Origin: Prevotella sp.
Lineage (GTDB): Bacteria; Bacteroidota; Bacteroidia; Bacteroidales; Bacteroidaceae
Reading direction: 5' to 3'
NCBI GenBank assembly: GCA_021204905.1
Contig: JAJPYN010000008.1
Coordinates: 1 to 64,000, forward strand
DNA: 64,000 bases
The notes beneath the pieces were generated by a model. That model ran no database searches. It was not told where the DNA came from and worked only from the letters and a program-made list of their open reading frames with translations. Position 1 is the first letter of the stretch. Every line of letters begins with the position of its first letter. This document shows, piece by piece, positions 33,362 through 41,957 of this stretch. Position numbers and translations under genes: made by a program.

Positions 33362-34483
33362 TCAGTCGTTCAAAAGGATGGGCATGATGAGCACGAGGTT
33401 CTCTTCGTCGGCGGGCTGCACGACGGGTTTGATGACTCCCGCGCGGATGGGGTCGGCCAGTTCGATGATCACCTCTTCGCTGTCGATATTTGCGAGAATT
33501 TCGGTGAACGACCCGCCTTTGAAACCAATGTTCATTGCCGCTCCCGTATAGTTGCAAGCGATGTTCTCCTGCGCGCTGGTGGCGAAATCGATGTCTTCGG
33601 AATTAAGCACGAGTTTGCCGGGCTCGAGGTGGAAGCGTACGAGCTGCGTGCCGTTGGCGAAGGGTATGACGCGGCGCAAGGCCGAGAGCAGGATCTTGCG
33701 GTCGATGATGAGCTGGTTGGGGTTATTCTGCGGAATGATGCTGTTATAATTGGGGTAGCGCCCTTCGATGAGGCGGCAGTTGAGCGTGCCTTCGTCGTAG
33801 GTGATCTCTGCGCAGCGCTCGTCGAATTTTATCACCACATCGCCGCCGTCGTGGGTGAGCACGTTTTTGAGCAGTGCGGCGGGCTTCTTCGGCAGGATGA
33901 ACGAGGTGGGCGTGTCGGATTTGACGGTGAAATTCGTGTTGCGCACCAGTTTATGGCCGTCGCTGGCCACGATGGACAGGCCGGTGGCGTTAAGGTCGAA
34001 GAAGATGCCGTTCATCACCGGGCGTATTTCGTCTTGCGCCGTGGCGTAGATGGAGCGCGCGATGTTGTTTGCCAGCACGGCGGCGTTGACGGAGATGACC
34101 GATGCGTTGTCGCCGACAGCTTGCGGCGTGGGGAACTCGTTGGCGTTCCACGCTGTGAAGTTGTACATACCGTTTTGATAAAGCACTTTCACGGTCATCT
34201 CCTCGGTGTTCACGTCGAAGGTGAGCGGCTGGTCGGGCAGCTCTTTCATCGCCTCGAGGAGCGTGCGGTTGGGTATGGCGAAGTTGCCGGAGACAAAGGC
34301 GTCCTCGATGGCGATGGTGGTGGACATCGTGTTCTCTTTGTCGCTGGCGGTGATTTTTATTTTGCCGTCGGCAATCTCGAAGAGGAAGCAATCGAGTATG
34401 GCAAACACGTTTTTGCTTGCGATGACCTTCGACAGCGTTTGCAACTGGTTGTTCAGGTCGCTACTGGATACTACAAATCTCAT
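33362..34483 (-). CDS. dnaN: DNA polymerase III beta subunit (sliding clamp)
   Basis: 373 aa from the ATG at 34483 (MRFVVSSSDLNNQLQTLSKV); longer upstream reading crosses the promoter. The clamp encircles DNA and tethers polymerases. The three-domain pattern is visible, with VFAILDCFLFE in domain 1, FILPKKPAALLKNVL in domain 2 and IEGRYPNYNSIIP before domain 3, ending in the usual hydrophobic LVLIMPILLND. A consensus promoter lies at 34536-34567. The exonuclease gene follows by 19 bp. Confidence 0.96.
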   Translation of the reverse strand: MRFVVSSSDLNNQLQTLSKVIASKNVFAILDCFLFEIADGKIKITASDKENTMSTTIAIEDAFVSGNFAIPNRTLLEAMKELPDQPLTFDVNTEEMTVKVLYQNGMYNFTAWNANEFPTPQAVGDNASVISVNAAVLANNIARSIYATAQDEIRPVMNGIFFDLNATGLSIVASDGHKLVRNTNFTVKSDTPTSFILPKKPAALLKNVLTHDGGDVVIKFDERCAEITYDEGTLNCRLIEGRYPNYNSIIPQNNPNQLIIDRKILLSALRRVIPFANGTQLVRFHLEPGKLVLNSEDIDFATSAQENIACNYTGAAMNIGFKGGSFTEILANIDSEEVIIELADPIRAGVIKPVVQPADEENLVLIMPILLND

Positions 34484-34535
34484 GTTACTGTTCGTTTTTA
34501 GGTTATACTTGTTTTTAACATTTTCAATTCTCTCG

Positions 34536-34567
34536 CAAATATACGCAATTCCGCGCGTCGCGGCAAA
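34536..34567 (-). promoter_or_regulatory. dnaN promoter
   Basis: On the minus strand: TTTG (34567-34564), a 20-bp spacer, TATATTTG (34543-34536). The leader is about 45 nt. It lies back to back with the DUF3127 promoter. Confidence 0.85.
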
Positions 34568-34582
34568 AAAATGCGGCAAAAG

Positions 34583-34614
34583 TTTCCGGATTGCGAACGA
34601 AATTACTATTTTCG
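34583..34614 (+). promoter_or_regulatory. Promoter of the DUF3127 gene
   Basis: TTTC at 34583-34586, a 20-bp spacer, TATTTTCG at 34607-34614; both boxes are one base from consensus. Only 15 bp separate it from the divergent dnaN promoter, so regulation may be linked. Confidence 0.65.
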
Positions 34615-34677
34615 CAGGTGAGTTTTTCGAAAGCCTTTTTCGAGCATACAAAACATATAAAACAATACGCATTTCAC

Positions 34678-35055
34678 ATGGATTTACAAGGAAAAGTTAT
34701 CGCGGTGTTGCCCTCGAGGAGCGGCACAAACGCGCGCGGCGAATGGATGGCGCAGGATTTTGTGATTGAGACGCACGACACCTATCCGCGCAAGATGGTG
34801 TTCAGCGTTTTCGGGGCTGACCGTTTGCAAAGGTTTAACGTTCAGATGGGGCAGGAGATACTCGTCTCGTTCGACATCGACGCGCACGAATACAACGGCC
34901 GTTGGTTCAACAGCGTCCGCGCCTACGACGTGCGGCAGATGGATCCCGCGAGCGTGGCCTCGGCACCGTTCACCGCGCCCGCCGCAGCACCCCAGCCCGC
35001 GCCGCAATCCGCACCCGCCGCAAGCGACGACAACATTGACGACCTGCCGTTCTGA
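34678..35055 (+). CDS. DUF3127 family protein with an SSB-like acidic tip
   Basis: 125 aa from the ATG at 34678 (MDLQGKVIAVLPSRSGTNARGE). The family blocks are QDFVIETHDTYPRKMVFSVF and ILVSFDIDAHEYNGRWFNSV, an OB-fold-like pattern. After a Pro/Ala linker (about 95-113) the protein ends DDNIDDLPF, much like the DDIPF tip with which SSB recruits repair and replication proteins. The gene is divergent from dnaN. A role at single-stranded DNA is inference from the fold-like pattern, tip and neighbour. Confidence 0.88.
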   Translation: MDLQGKVIAVLPSRSGTNARGEWMAQDFVIETHDTYPRKMVFSVFGADRLQRFNVQMGQEILVSFDIDAHEYNGRWFNSVRAYDVRQMDPASVASAPFTAPAAAPQPAPQSAPAASDDNIDDLPF

Positions 35056-35076
35056 TAAAGCTTTATTTAAAGGGCA

Positions 35077-35152
35077 AGTTTGAACTAAGAAATAGTTTGA
35101 ACTAAGTCTGAACTGAAATCAGTTTGAACTAAGAAGGGGCAAGTTTGAATTG
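35077..35152 (+). repeat. Irregular AGTTTGAACTAAG repeat after the DUF3127 gene
   Basis: AGTTTGAACT(AAG) at 35077, 35094 and 35121, with variants near 35106 and 35142. Spacing is uneven. It starts about 20 bp after the stop codon and ends at a terminator hairpin. Confidence 0.75.
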
Positions 35153-35154
35153 AA

Positions 35155-35201
35155 AACCGGCGCAACGTTGATTGCTGTGCCGGTTGACTTTTTTGTTTTT
35201 T
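35155..35201 (+). terminator. Terminator of the DUF3127 gene
   Basis: AACCGGC (35155-35161) pairs with GCCGGTT (35179-35185), extended inward with one mismatch, followed by GACTTTTTTG and more T. Confidence 0.75.
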
Positions 35202-35203
35202 CG

Positions 35204-35290
35204 CGAAGGTCTTAGTCGCTACTAATCCTCCGGCTGAGCGAGGCGCTTGTTTTACGCAGTAATTAGTGTCGCCTTCGTTTCAATATTTCG
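35204..35290 (+). repeat. Dispersed element, copy C
   Basis: GGTCTTAGTCGCTACT at 35208-35223, then CCGGCTGAGCG, then a right box GCAGTAATTAGTGTCGCC followed by TTCGTTTCAAT. It lies between the convergent DUF3127 and ugd genes. The left box differs by one base from copies A, B and D. Confidence 0.7.
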
Positions 35291-35346
35291 AACTAACTAT
35301 TTCATTTTCAATTACTTAGCTTTTCTTTTAAACTTCAATTTCAACT

Positions 35347-36582
35347 TTAATCTCTTCGGAAGATGTCGCGCGTGTAAACCTTTTCTTTCACATCGTCGAG
35401 TGCGGGTTCGTAACGGTTGGCGATAATGCAGTTGCACATACCTTTAAATTTTGTTAAATCATTCACCACCTTACTGCCGAAGAATGTCGTGCCGTTTTTC
35501 AGTGTCGGTTCGTAGATGACGGTTTGCGCGCCTTTCGCTTTGAGGCGTTTCATGATGCCTTGGATGGACGACTGGCGGAAGTTGTCGGAGTTGCTTTTCA
35601 TTGTCAGGCGGAAGACGCCGATGGTTACGTCGTGCTCGCAGGTCTCGTCGTAGCTGCTGCTGCCGGTGTAATAGCCCGCCATTTGCAGCACGCGGTCGGC
35701 GATGAAATCCTTGCGCGTGGCGTTGGCGTTGACGATGGCCTCGATGAGGTTTTCGGGCACGTCGCGGTAGTTGGCCAGCAGCTGGCGCGTGTCCTTCGGG
35801 AGACAGTAGCCGCCGTAGCCGAAGGAGGGGTTGTTGTAGTGCGTGCCGATGCGAGGGTCGAGGCCGACGCCTTCGATGATGTCGCGCGCGTTTAGACCTT
35901 TCATCTCGGCGTAGGTGTCGAGCTCGTTGAAGTAGCTCACGCGCAGTGCGAGGTAAGTGTTTGCGAAGAGTTTCACGGCTTCGGCTTCGGTGAATCCCAT
36001 GATTCGCACCTCGATGTCCTTCTTTATCGCGCCCTCCTTCAAAAGGTTGGCGAAATCGGTGGCGATTGCGGTCAGACGCGCGTCGCTCGTGTCGGTGCCG
36101 ACGATGATGCGGGTGGGGTAGAGGTTGTCGTGCAGGGCGCACCCCTCGCGCAGGAATTCGGGCGAGAAAATGATGTTTTGCGAATGGTATTTCTCGCGGA
36201 TCTCCTTGGTGTAACCCACTGGTATTGTGGACTTTATGACGATTATCGCGTCCTTGTTGTTCTCTACGACGATGCTGATGACGGCCTCGACTGCGGAGGT
36301 GTCGAAGAAATTTTTTTGCGGGTCGTAGTTGGTAGGCGTGGCGATGATGACGAAATCGGCGCCTTTGTAAGCTGCGAGACCGTCGGTGGTGGCGGTGAGG
36401 TTGAGCTCCTTCCCGGCGAGGTACTCCGAGATGTCTTTGTCGACGATGGGCGACTTGCGCGCGTTGATCATCTCGACCTTCTCCTTGACGATGTCGACGA
36501 GCGTCACGCGGTTGTGCTGCGCCAGAAGTACGGCGTTCGACAACCCTACATATCCCGCTCCTGCGATTGCGATATTTTTCAT
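35347..36582 (-). CDS. ugd: UDP-glucose 6-dehydrogenase
   Basis: 411 aa. Oxidises UDP-glucose (or a related UDP-sugar) to the uronic acid with NAD+, feeding polysaccharide synthesis. The Rossmann motif is [11 protein letters not shown] at the N-terminus. Then come [25 protein letters not shown] and the catalytic Cys in [11 protein letters not shown]. The length is close to the short Ugd type (about 390). It is the last gene of a minus-strand run (ftsE, lysC, lysA, GT-like, fbp, ugd), 18 bp behind fbp. Confidence 0.94.
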   Translation of the reverse strand: MKNIAIAGAGYVGLSNAVLLAQHNRVTLVDIVKEKVEMINARKSPIVDKDISEYLAGKELNLTATTDGLAAYKGADFVIIATPTNYDPQKNFFDTSAVEAVISIVVENNKDAIIVIKSTIPVGYTKEIREKYHSQNIIFSPEFLREGCALHDNLYPTRIIVGTDTSDARLTAIATDFANLLKEGAIKKDIEVRIMGFTEAEAVKLFANTYLALRVSYFNELDTYAEMKGLNARDIIEGVGLDPRIGTHYNNPSFGYGGYCLPKDTRQLLANYRDVPENLIEAIVNANATRKDFIADRVLQMAGYYTGSSSYDETCEHDVTIGVFRLTMKSNSDNFRQSSIQGIMKRLKAKGAQTVIYEPTLKNGTTFFGSKVVNDLTKFKGMCNCIIANRYEPALDDVKEKVYTRDIFRRD

Positions 36583-36600
36583 AATTTAACTAATTTGTTC

Positions 36601-38571
36601 TTAACTTTCTTTAATCCAACCGTGCCTGTAAGCGTAAAGCAACTCTTTCAGATCGTCGATTTTTTCTTTCATCGCGCGACCCGTGTCGGTGTCGGCAACG
36701 AGCATTCTGTGGCTGCTCATCTCGACGATTTGCGTGGTCGATTTGATGTCCACGCCGCTGCGGATGGCGTCCTCGGTGCTTTTGAACGGTTCGTGCTGCA
36801 CGAGCTGGAAGCCGCGCGAATGGTAGACGAGGGTGTAGCCGGCGATGCCCGTTTCTTTGTGGTAGGGCATGGAGAAACCGCCGTCGATGACCATCAGTCG
36901 CCCGCCCGCTTTTATCGGGTTCTCGCCGCTGGCGACATGCACGGGCACGTGGCCGTTGATGATGTGGCGGTGCTCGCCCGTTACGCCGAACGCGTCGAGG
37001 ATTTTGTCAACAACGTCGGCGTTGTCGCGCAGCTTGAAATAATTGCCTTTCTCCTCGTGGTGAGTGGCTTTGTCGTCGATGAAATAGCGCTCGAAGGTGG
37101 TCATCCGCGACTTGTTGAACAGCGGACTGTCGGCGCCGCACCATAGGTAGAGGAAATAGTCGCGCGCGAACTGTTTCTCGTCGGCGTCGGCCTCGCGCTG
37201 GAAGGCTGTGCGGATGATGCGGTTTATGGCGTCGAGCAGCTCCTTGCCGCTGTATTTCGCGTCGCGCACGGTTACTTCTTTGAGACTTCCGTCCTCGTTG
37301 AGCGGCACGGCGCCGTGGTAGAGCAGGTTGTCGTTGCACACAGCGTACATTGAGCCGTGGCGCAGGATGGCCTGGATGTGGCGGTGCAGTTTTTCGCTCA
37401 CTTTAAACGAGTGGCAGAGGCGCCGCATGAGCAACGCTTCCTCGTCGGTGAAGGCTGTCGGGTCGGCCGGGTCGACCGTCGGGAAATGGCACGTGCGCAA
37501 GGGGTAGGTTGTGCCGTCGAGCGTGATGGTGCCGGCGGAATAATCAATGAAATCGAGGACGGTGCGGTCGCTCATCGCCCATTCCGGATGGCGTTTTATA
37601 ATTTGCGCTTCGGCCTTAAACTGCATCACGGTGATGGCCTTATGCATCTTCGCGGTGAGCAGGGTGAATTTCTCGTCGTCGCTCTCTTTCCCAATGAAAT
37701 TCGGCAGGAAAACGGTGCAGGGGTCGTCGTGGTAAGCCTCCATCGCGAAGGTGGCCAGCGGCATCATGTTTATGCCGTAACCGTCCTCGAGCGTGGGCAG
37801 GTTGGCGTAGCGCAGCGACAGGCGGATGACGTTGCATATGCAGGCCGGATTGCCCGCCGCGGCGCCCATCCAGAGGATGTCGTGGTTGCCCCATTGGATG
37901 TCCCAGTCGTGGTAGGTCATCAGCTTGTCGAGGATGATGTGCGCGCCGGGTCCGCGGTCGAAAATGTCGCCGAGGATATGCAGGCGGTCGATTGTTAATT
38001 TTTGTATAACATTCGAGATGGCGATGATGAATTCGTCGGCGCAACCGGTGGAGATGATCGTGTTGATGATGACGTGCACATAGTCGGCCTTGTTCTTGTC
38101 GCTCGGACTTTCGTGAAGCAGCTCCTCGATGATGTACGAGAAGTCGGCCGGCAGCATTTTTCTCACCTTCGATCGCGTGTATTTGCTCGACACTTCGCGG
38201 CAGACGGCGACGAGGCGCTCGATGGTGGTGAAATACCACGCGTCGAGGTCGGACTCCTGCGCTTTGAGGATGTCGAGTTTCCGCTCGGGGTAGTAGATGA
38301 GCGTGCAGAAATCGCGCTTCTCTTGGAGGGTCATCTTAGAACCATAAAGTTCGTTAACTTTTCGCTTGATGCTGCCCGACGCGTTTTTCAGTACGTGAAG
38401 GAATGCCTGATGCTCGCCGTGGATGTCGGCAAGGAAGTGCTCGGTACCCTTCGGAAGGTGAAGGATAGCCTCCATATTGATAATCTCGGCACTTGCCTGT
38501 TGCGCCGTGGGGAACGAGCGCGCGAGCAGTTGGAGATATTTCTTGTCGTGTTTGATGCTGTATTTTGCCAT
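36601..38571 (-). CDS. fbp: Fructose-1,6-bisphosphatase class 3
   Basis: 656 aa from the ATG at 38571 (MAKYSIKHDKKYLQLLARSF). Hydrolyses fructose 1,6-bisphosphate in gluconeogenesis. The metallophosphoesterase-type motifs are LADIHGEHQAF (about 60), HILGDIFDRGPG (about 200) and WGNHDILWMGA (about 226), with HIINGHVPV near the C-terminus. This class is found in Firmicutes and Bacteroidota. It opposes the PPi-linked enzyme encoded at 19.8 kb. Gaps of 18-19 bp on both sides indicate an operon. Confidence 0.95.
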   Translation of the reverse strand: MAKYSIKHDKKYLQLLARSFPTAQQASAEIINMEAILHLPKGTEHFLADIHGEHQAFLHVLKNASGSIKRKVNELYGSKMTLQEKRDFCTLIYYPERKLDILKAQESDLDAWYFTTIERLVAVCREVSSKYTRSKVRKMLPADFSYIIEELLHESPSDKNKADYVHVIINTIISTGCADEFIIAISNVIQKLTIDRLHILGDIFDRGPGAHIILDKLMTYHDWDIQWGNHDILWMGAAAGNPACICNVIRLSLRYANLPTLEDGYGINMMPLATFAMEAYHDDPCTVFLPNFIGKESDDEKFTLLTAKMHKAITVMQFKAEAQIIKRHPEWAMSDRTVLDFIDYSAGTITLDGTTYPLRTCHFPTVDPADPTAFTDEEALLMRRLCHSFKVSEKLHRHIQAILRHGSMYAVCNDNLLYHGAVPLNEDGSLKEVTVRDAKYSGKELLDAINRIIRTAFQREADADEKQFARDYFLYLWCGADSPLFNKSRMTTFERYFIDDKATHHEEKGNYFKLRDNADVVDKILDAFGVTGEHRHIINGHVPVHVASGENPIKAGGRLMVIDGGFSMPYHKETGIAGYTLVYHSRGFQLVQHEPFKSTEDAIRSGVDIKSTTQIVEMSSHRMLVADTDTGRAMKEKIDDLKELLYAYRHGWIKES

Positions 38572-38590
38572 AATTAAGGTTGCGATATTT

Positions 38591-39373
38591 TTAGCACTCG
38601 ATAACAATTTTCATAATTTCTCTTGCCTCTTTCTCGCTGCTTGGCGCGACGGGCATGAACCCTTCTTTAAGGCCCGTGAGCTGCTGCATGGCGCGCTCGA
38701 GGCGTGCGGTGAACGCGTGTAGATTGATTAGTTTGAGCACATCGTCGAAGCGCTCCTCGTCGTAGTCGCTGCGCGTGAAGAGGTCGGTGAGGGCGGCGAG
38801 GAAGCTCTTCGGCAAGGTGCGCTGACGGCAGAGGCATTGCGCATAGAGCAGTTCGCGACAGATTTTAACAATATTTTCGTCGTCCTCTTTGAGCAGTTTG
38901 ATTTTCGCGTCGACGCTCTCGCGCAGTGCGGCATCGTTCTCTTCGATGAGGCGCGCGTAGAGTTTTGCGTAGGCTTCGGCCATCTCGCCGGCGGTTGTCG
39001 TCGAGGTTGTTACGGCGTTCGGGATGAGTTGCAGGCGGTCGCTGCGCCGTTTGCCGAGCAGCTTTTGCTCCATGATGCCCGAGGCGACGACGGCGTGCGC
39101 TGCGGACGAGAGGCGCAACTGTACGGCGGCGGGTTTGTGCCAAGGCGCGAGCGAGCCCAGCGGCGTGTGTACAAAGGGTATTGCCTGTGCTGCGGCGCGC
39201 TTGGCTGCGGCTGTTGTTGCGGCATTCCACGCGCCGATGATGTGAACTATCTCGGCATGCTCTTCGGTGAGCGCGACGCCTTTGCCGGGCAGGTTTTCCG
39301 CCAGAAGGCCGAGCGTCAACTGCGGAAGATTGTTGCCGCAGAGGTCGTCGCCGCAAAGGATGTTCACTCTCAT
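38591..39373 (-). CDS. Glycosyltransferase family 4-like protein lacking the C-terminal domain
   Basis: 260 aa from the ATG at 39373 (MRVNILCGDDLCGNNLPQ). An in-frame extension upstream is ruled out because it runs antisense-free through lysA in another frame. Residues about 50-145 look like the acceptor domain of GT4 enzymes: EIVHIIGAWNAAT, IPFVHTPLGSLAPWHKP, AHAVVASGIMEQKLL and RLQLIPNAV. The nucleotide-sugar domain that should follow is missing; instead there is a helical region of about 115 residues. It may be inactive, or act with a partner. Located between lysA and fbp with short gaps. Assignment is moderate. Confidence 0.7.
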   Translation of the reverse strand: MRVNILCGDDLCGNNLPQLTLGLLAENLPGKGVALTEEHAEIVHIIGAWNAATTAAAKRAAAQAIPFVHTPLGSLAPWHKPAAVQLRLSSAAHAVVASGIMEQKLLGKRRSDRLQLIPNAVTTSTTTAGEMAEAYAKLYARLIEENDAALRESVDAKIKLLKEDDENIVKICRELLYAQCLCRQRTLPKSFLAALTDLFTRSDYDEERFDDVLKLINLHAFTARLERAMQQLTGLKEGFMPVAPSSEKEAREIMKIVIEC

Positions 39374-39407
39374 ATTTGTTAAAATTTCTTCAAAGAAAAG
39401 CCTAATG

Positions 39408-40565
39408 TTAAAATTCTTCAGCAAGGAAGCCGCCGGGCATCTTGCGGCAGTTGTAGGTGCTGGCCATCGCCTCGCCGTAAGCGCCTGCCGAGCGTATGGC
39501 AATGATGTCGCCGCGGCTGGCTGCGTTGATGTCCGCGGCTTTGGCGAAGACGTCGCTCGATTCGCAGATTGGGCCGACCACGTCGTAGGTCTCGCAAGGC
39601 AGCTCGCTCGTGAGGTTCTCGATTTTGTGGTAAGCCTGATACAAAGCGGGGCGGATGAGGTCGGTGAAGCCCGCGTCGAGGATGCAGAACTGCTTGTGCG
39701 TGCCGCGTTTGACGAAGAGCACGCGCGAGATGAGGCTGCCGCATTGCGCCACCACGGCGCGGCCGAGCTCGAAGTGCACCGTCTGGCCGTCGCGTATGTG
39801 CAGATGGCGCGCGTAGGTGTCGAAATAGCTTTTGAAATCGGGCATGGCGAGGCGGTTGGGATGGTCGTAACTGACGCCGAGTCCGCCGCCGACATTGATG
39901 CTCCCGACCTTTATATGCTTGCTCTCGAGGCGGTCTTGCAGTTCGTTGATGCGGTTGCACAGGGCTGCGAAATCGCCCATGTCGAGGATCTGGCTGCCGA
40001 TGTGGAAATGCAGTCCGGCGAAACGGATATTGCTCATTTGCAGCGCAGTGTCGACGGCGGCGTCCATGTCGTCCATGGCTATGCCGAACTTGTTTTCCGC
40101 CCGGCCGGTGGTGATGTTCGCGTGGGTGTGCGCGCCGACATCGGGGTTGATGCGGAAAGCGATGTCCGCCGTTTTGCCCATGCGCCGCGCGATGTCATTT
40201 ATTACTTGCAGTTCGGGCAGACTTTCGACGTTGAACGCCGCGATGCCTTTTTCTATTCCGAGCTCGATTTCCCAGTCGGCCTTGCCCACTCCGGCGAAGA
40301 CGATTTTCGAGGCGGGGAAACCTGCCGCGAGCGCCGCACTGATCTCTCCGCCGCTGACACAATCGGCCCCGAGCGCGGCGTTGGCGATGACGGCGAGGAG
40401 CTTCGGGTTCGCGTTGGCTTTCACGGCGTAATGCACGCGGAACGCCCCGTTGCGGCCGGCCTCGCGGCGTATCTCGTTGAGCGTGCGGCGCAGCAGGGTC
40501 GTGTCGTAAAAATAGAACGGCGTGGGCTGCTTGCGGAATTTCTCTATCGGAAAATTACCTTTCAT
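39408..40565 (-). CDS. lysA: Diaminopimelate decarboxylase
   Basis: 385 aa. A PLP enzyme that makes lysine from meso-diaminopimelate, the last step of the pathway. The PLP lysine is in HYAVKANANP (about 45-54). GLHFHIGSQ and the GGGLGVSY phosphate-binding loop follow, and GPICESSDV carries the substrate-binding Cys. lysC lies 60 bp upstream on the same strand, so both ends of the pathway are in one unit. Confidence 0.96.
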   Translation of the reverse strand: MKGNFPIEKFRKQPTPFYFYDTTLLRRTLNEIRREAGRNGAFRVHYAVKANANPKLLAVIANAALGADCVSGGEISAALAAGFPASKIVFAGVGKADWEIELGIEKGIAAFNVESLPELQVINDIARRMGKTADIAFRINPDVGAHTHANITTGRAENKFGIAMDDMDAAVDTALQMSNIRFAGLHFHIGSQILDMGDFAALCNRINELQDRLESKHIKVGSINVGGGLGVSYDHPNRLAMPDFKSYFDTYARHLHIRDGQTVHFELGRAVVAQCGSLISRVLFVKRGTHKQFCILDAGFTDLIRPALYQAYHKIENLTSELPCETYDVVGPICESSDVFAKAADINAASRGDIIAIRSAGAYGEAMASTYNCRKMPGGFLAEEF

Positions 40566-40625
40566 CTTAATCTTCGGAGTATCAACTATTTAACCGTCTT
40601 CGTGTGAAGTTTTGCTTTAAGCACA

Positions 40626-41957
40626 TTAATTCTTGTCGCCACCGTTTCCGAAGATGGTTGCGCTGAGGCTTTGCAGCGCGCGGGCCTTGTCGTTTTGGCG
40701 GATGAGGAACGAGATGTTATAGTTCGAGCCGCCGTAGGAAATCATGCGCACCGGGATGCTTTTCATTGCGTCCATGGCGAGCGTTTCGAAGCCGACGTTG
40801 CTCCAGTCGAGGTCGCCCACGACGCAGATGATGCACATGCCTTCGTCGACCGTTACGGTGCCGTATTTTTTCAGTTCGTCGACGATGTCGTTCAGGTGTT
40901 TGCTGTTGTCGATGGACATCGAGACGCCCACTTCGGACGTGGCGATCATGTCGATGGGCGTGGAATAGCTCTCGAAGATCTCGAATATTTTGCGCAGGAA
41001 GCCCGTTGCGAGGAGCATTCTCGACGACTTGATTTTTATCGCGGTGATACCGTCCTTTGCGGCGACGGCTTTGATCTTGCCTTTAATGACTACGTTGTCG
41101 ACGATGGTGCCTTTCGCGGCGGGGTCCAGCGTGTTCAAGAGGCGAACGGGGATGCCGGCGAATTTCGCGGGTTGGATGCACGTCGGGTGCAGGATTTTCG
41201 CGCCGAAATAAGCGAGCTCGGCGGCCTCTTCGAAGTTGAGTTGGTGTATGGCGTCGGTGTGCTCGACGAAGCGCGGGTCGTTGTTGTGCATGCCGTCGAT
41301 GTCGGTCCATATCTGTATCTCTTCGGCGCCGATGGCTGCCCCGACGAGGCTTGCTGTGTAGTCGGAGCCTCCGCGCTGGAGGTTGTCGATTTCGCCGTAC
41401 GCGTTGCGGCAGATGAAGCCTTGCGTGATGTAGATTTTCGCGGGTCTGGCGGCGATGAGCGGCGGCAGTTTTTCCTTTATATATTGCGTGTTCGGTTCGC
41501 CGTTCTTGTCGGTGCGGATGAAGTCGAGAGCGGAGAGGAGGACGGCGCCGGCGTGCTGCTCTTCGAGGTAGAAATTCATCAGGTTGGTGCTGATGATCTC
41601 GCCTTGTGCGACGACGTTTTTCTCTTCGAAGCCGGTGAAAAGTTCTTTGGTGAACGAGCGCAGGAGGGCTGTTTCTTCGCGTATGAAATCGCTAGCGGCG
41701 TCGCGTGTTTGCTGCGTGGCGAAGAGTGCGGCGACGTGGGCTAAGTATTTGGTTTCCAGTTGGTTAATGATGTCGTTTGCGCCGTCGGGGTTCTTTTTAT
41801 AAAGATAGTTGCTGATTTCGACGAGGTCGTTTGTCGTGCCTGACATTGCGGAGAGGACGACGAAAACGGGCTCGGTTTGCGCGGTGATGAGTTGTGCGAC
41901 GTGCTTGATGCGGTCGGGTGTGCCGACGGACGTGCCGCCGAATTTCATTACGATCAT
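40626..41957 (-). CDS. lysC: Aspartate kinase
   Basis: 443 aa. Phosphorylates aspartate, the first step to lysine, DAP, threonine and methionine. The N-terminus [12 protein letters not shown] is the kinase signature; GGSDYTASLVGAAIGAEEIQ and WTDIDGMHNNDPR form the catalytic part. Two ACT domains (about 300-440) would bind an end-product inhibitor, probably lysine. There is no fused homoserine dehydrogenase. Its ATG overlaps the ftsE stop by 4 bp (ATGA), so it is probably translationally coupled to ftsE. Confidence 0.96.
   Translation of the reverse strand: MIVMKFGGTSVGTPDRIKHVAQLITAQTEPVFVVLSAMSGTTNDLVEISNYLYKKNPDGANDIINQLETKYLAHVAALFATQQTRDAASDFIREETALLRSFTKELFTGFEEKNVVAQGEIISTNLMNFYLEEQHAGAVLLSALDFIRTDKNGEPNTQYIKEKLPPLIAARPAKIYITQGFICRNAYGEIDNLQRGGSDYTASLVGAAIGAEEIQIWTDIDGMHNNDPRFVEHTDAIHQLNFEEAAELAYFGAKILHPTCIQPAKFAGIPVRLLNTLDPAAKGTIVDNVVIKGKIKAVAAKDGITAIKIKSSRMLLATGFLRKIFEIFESYSTPIDMIATSEVGVSMSIDNSKHLNDIVDELKKYGTVTVDEGMCIICVVGDLDWSNVGFETLAMDAMKSIPVRMISYGGSNYNISFLIRQNDKARALQSLSATIFGNGGDKN

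Noticed and set aside
39374..39895. N-terminal extension of the GT4-like gene
   Set aside because: The extension lies inside lysA in another frame and reads as Ser/Ala/Thr-rich noise; the ATG at 39373 gives a normal start.
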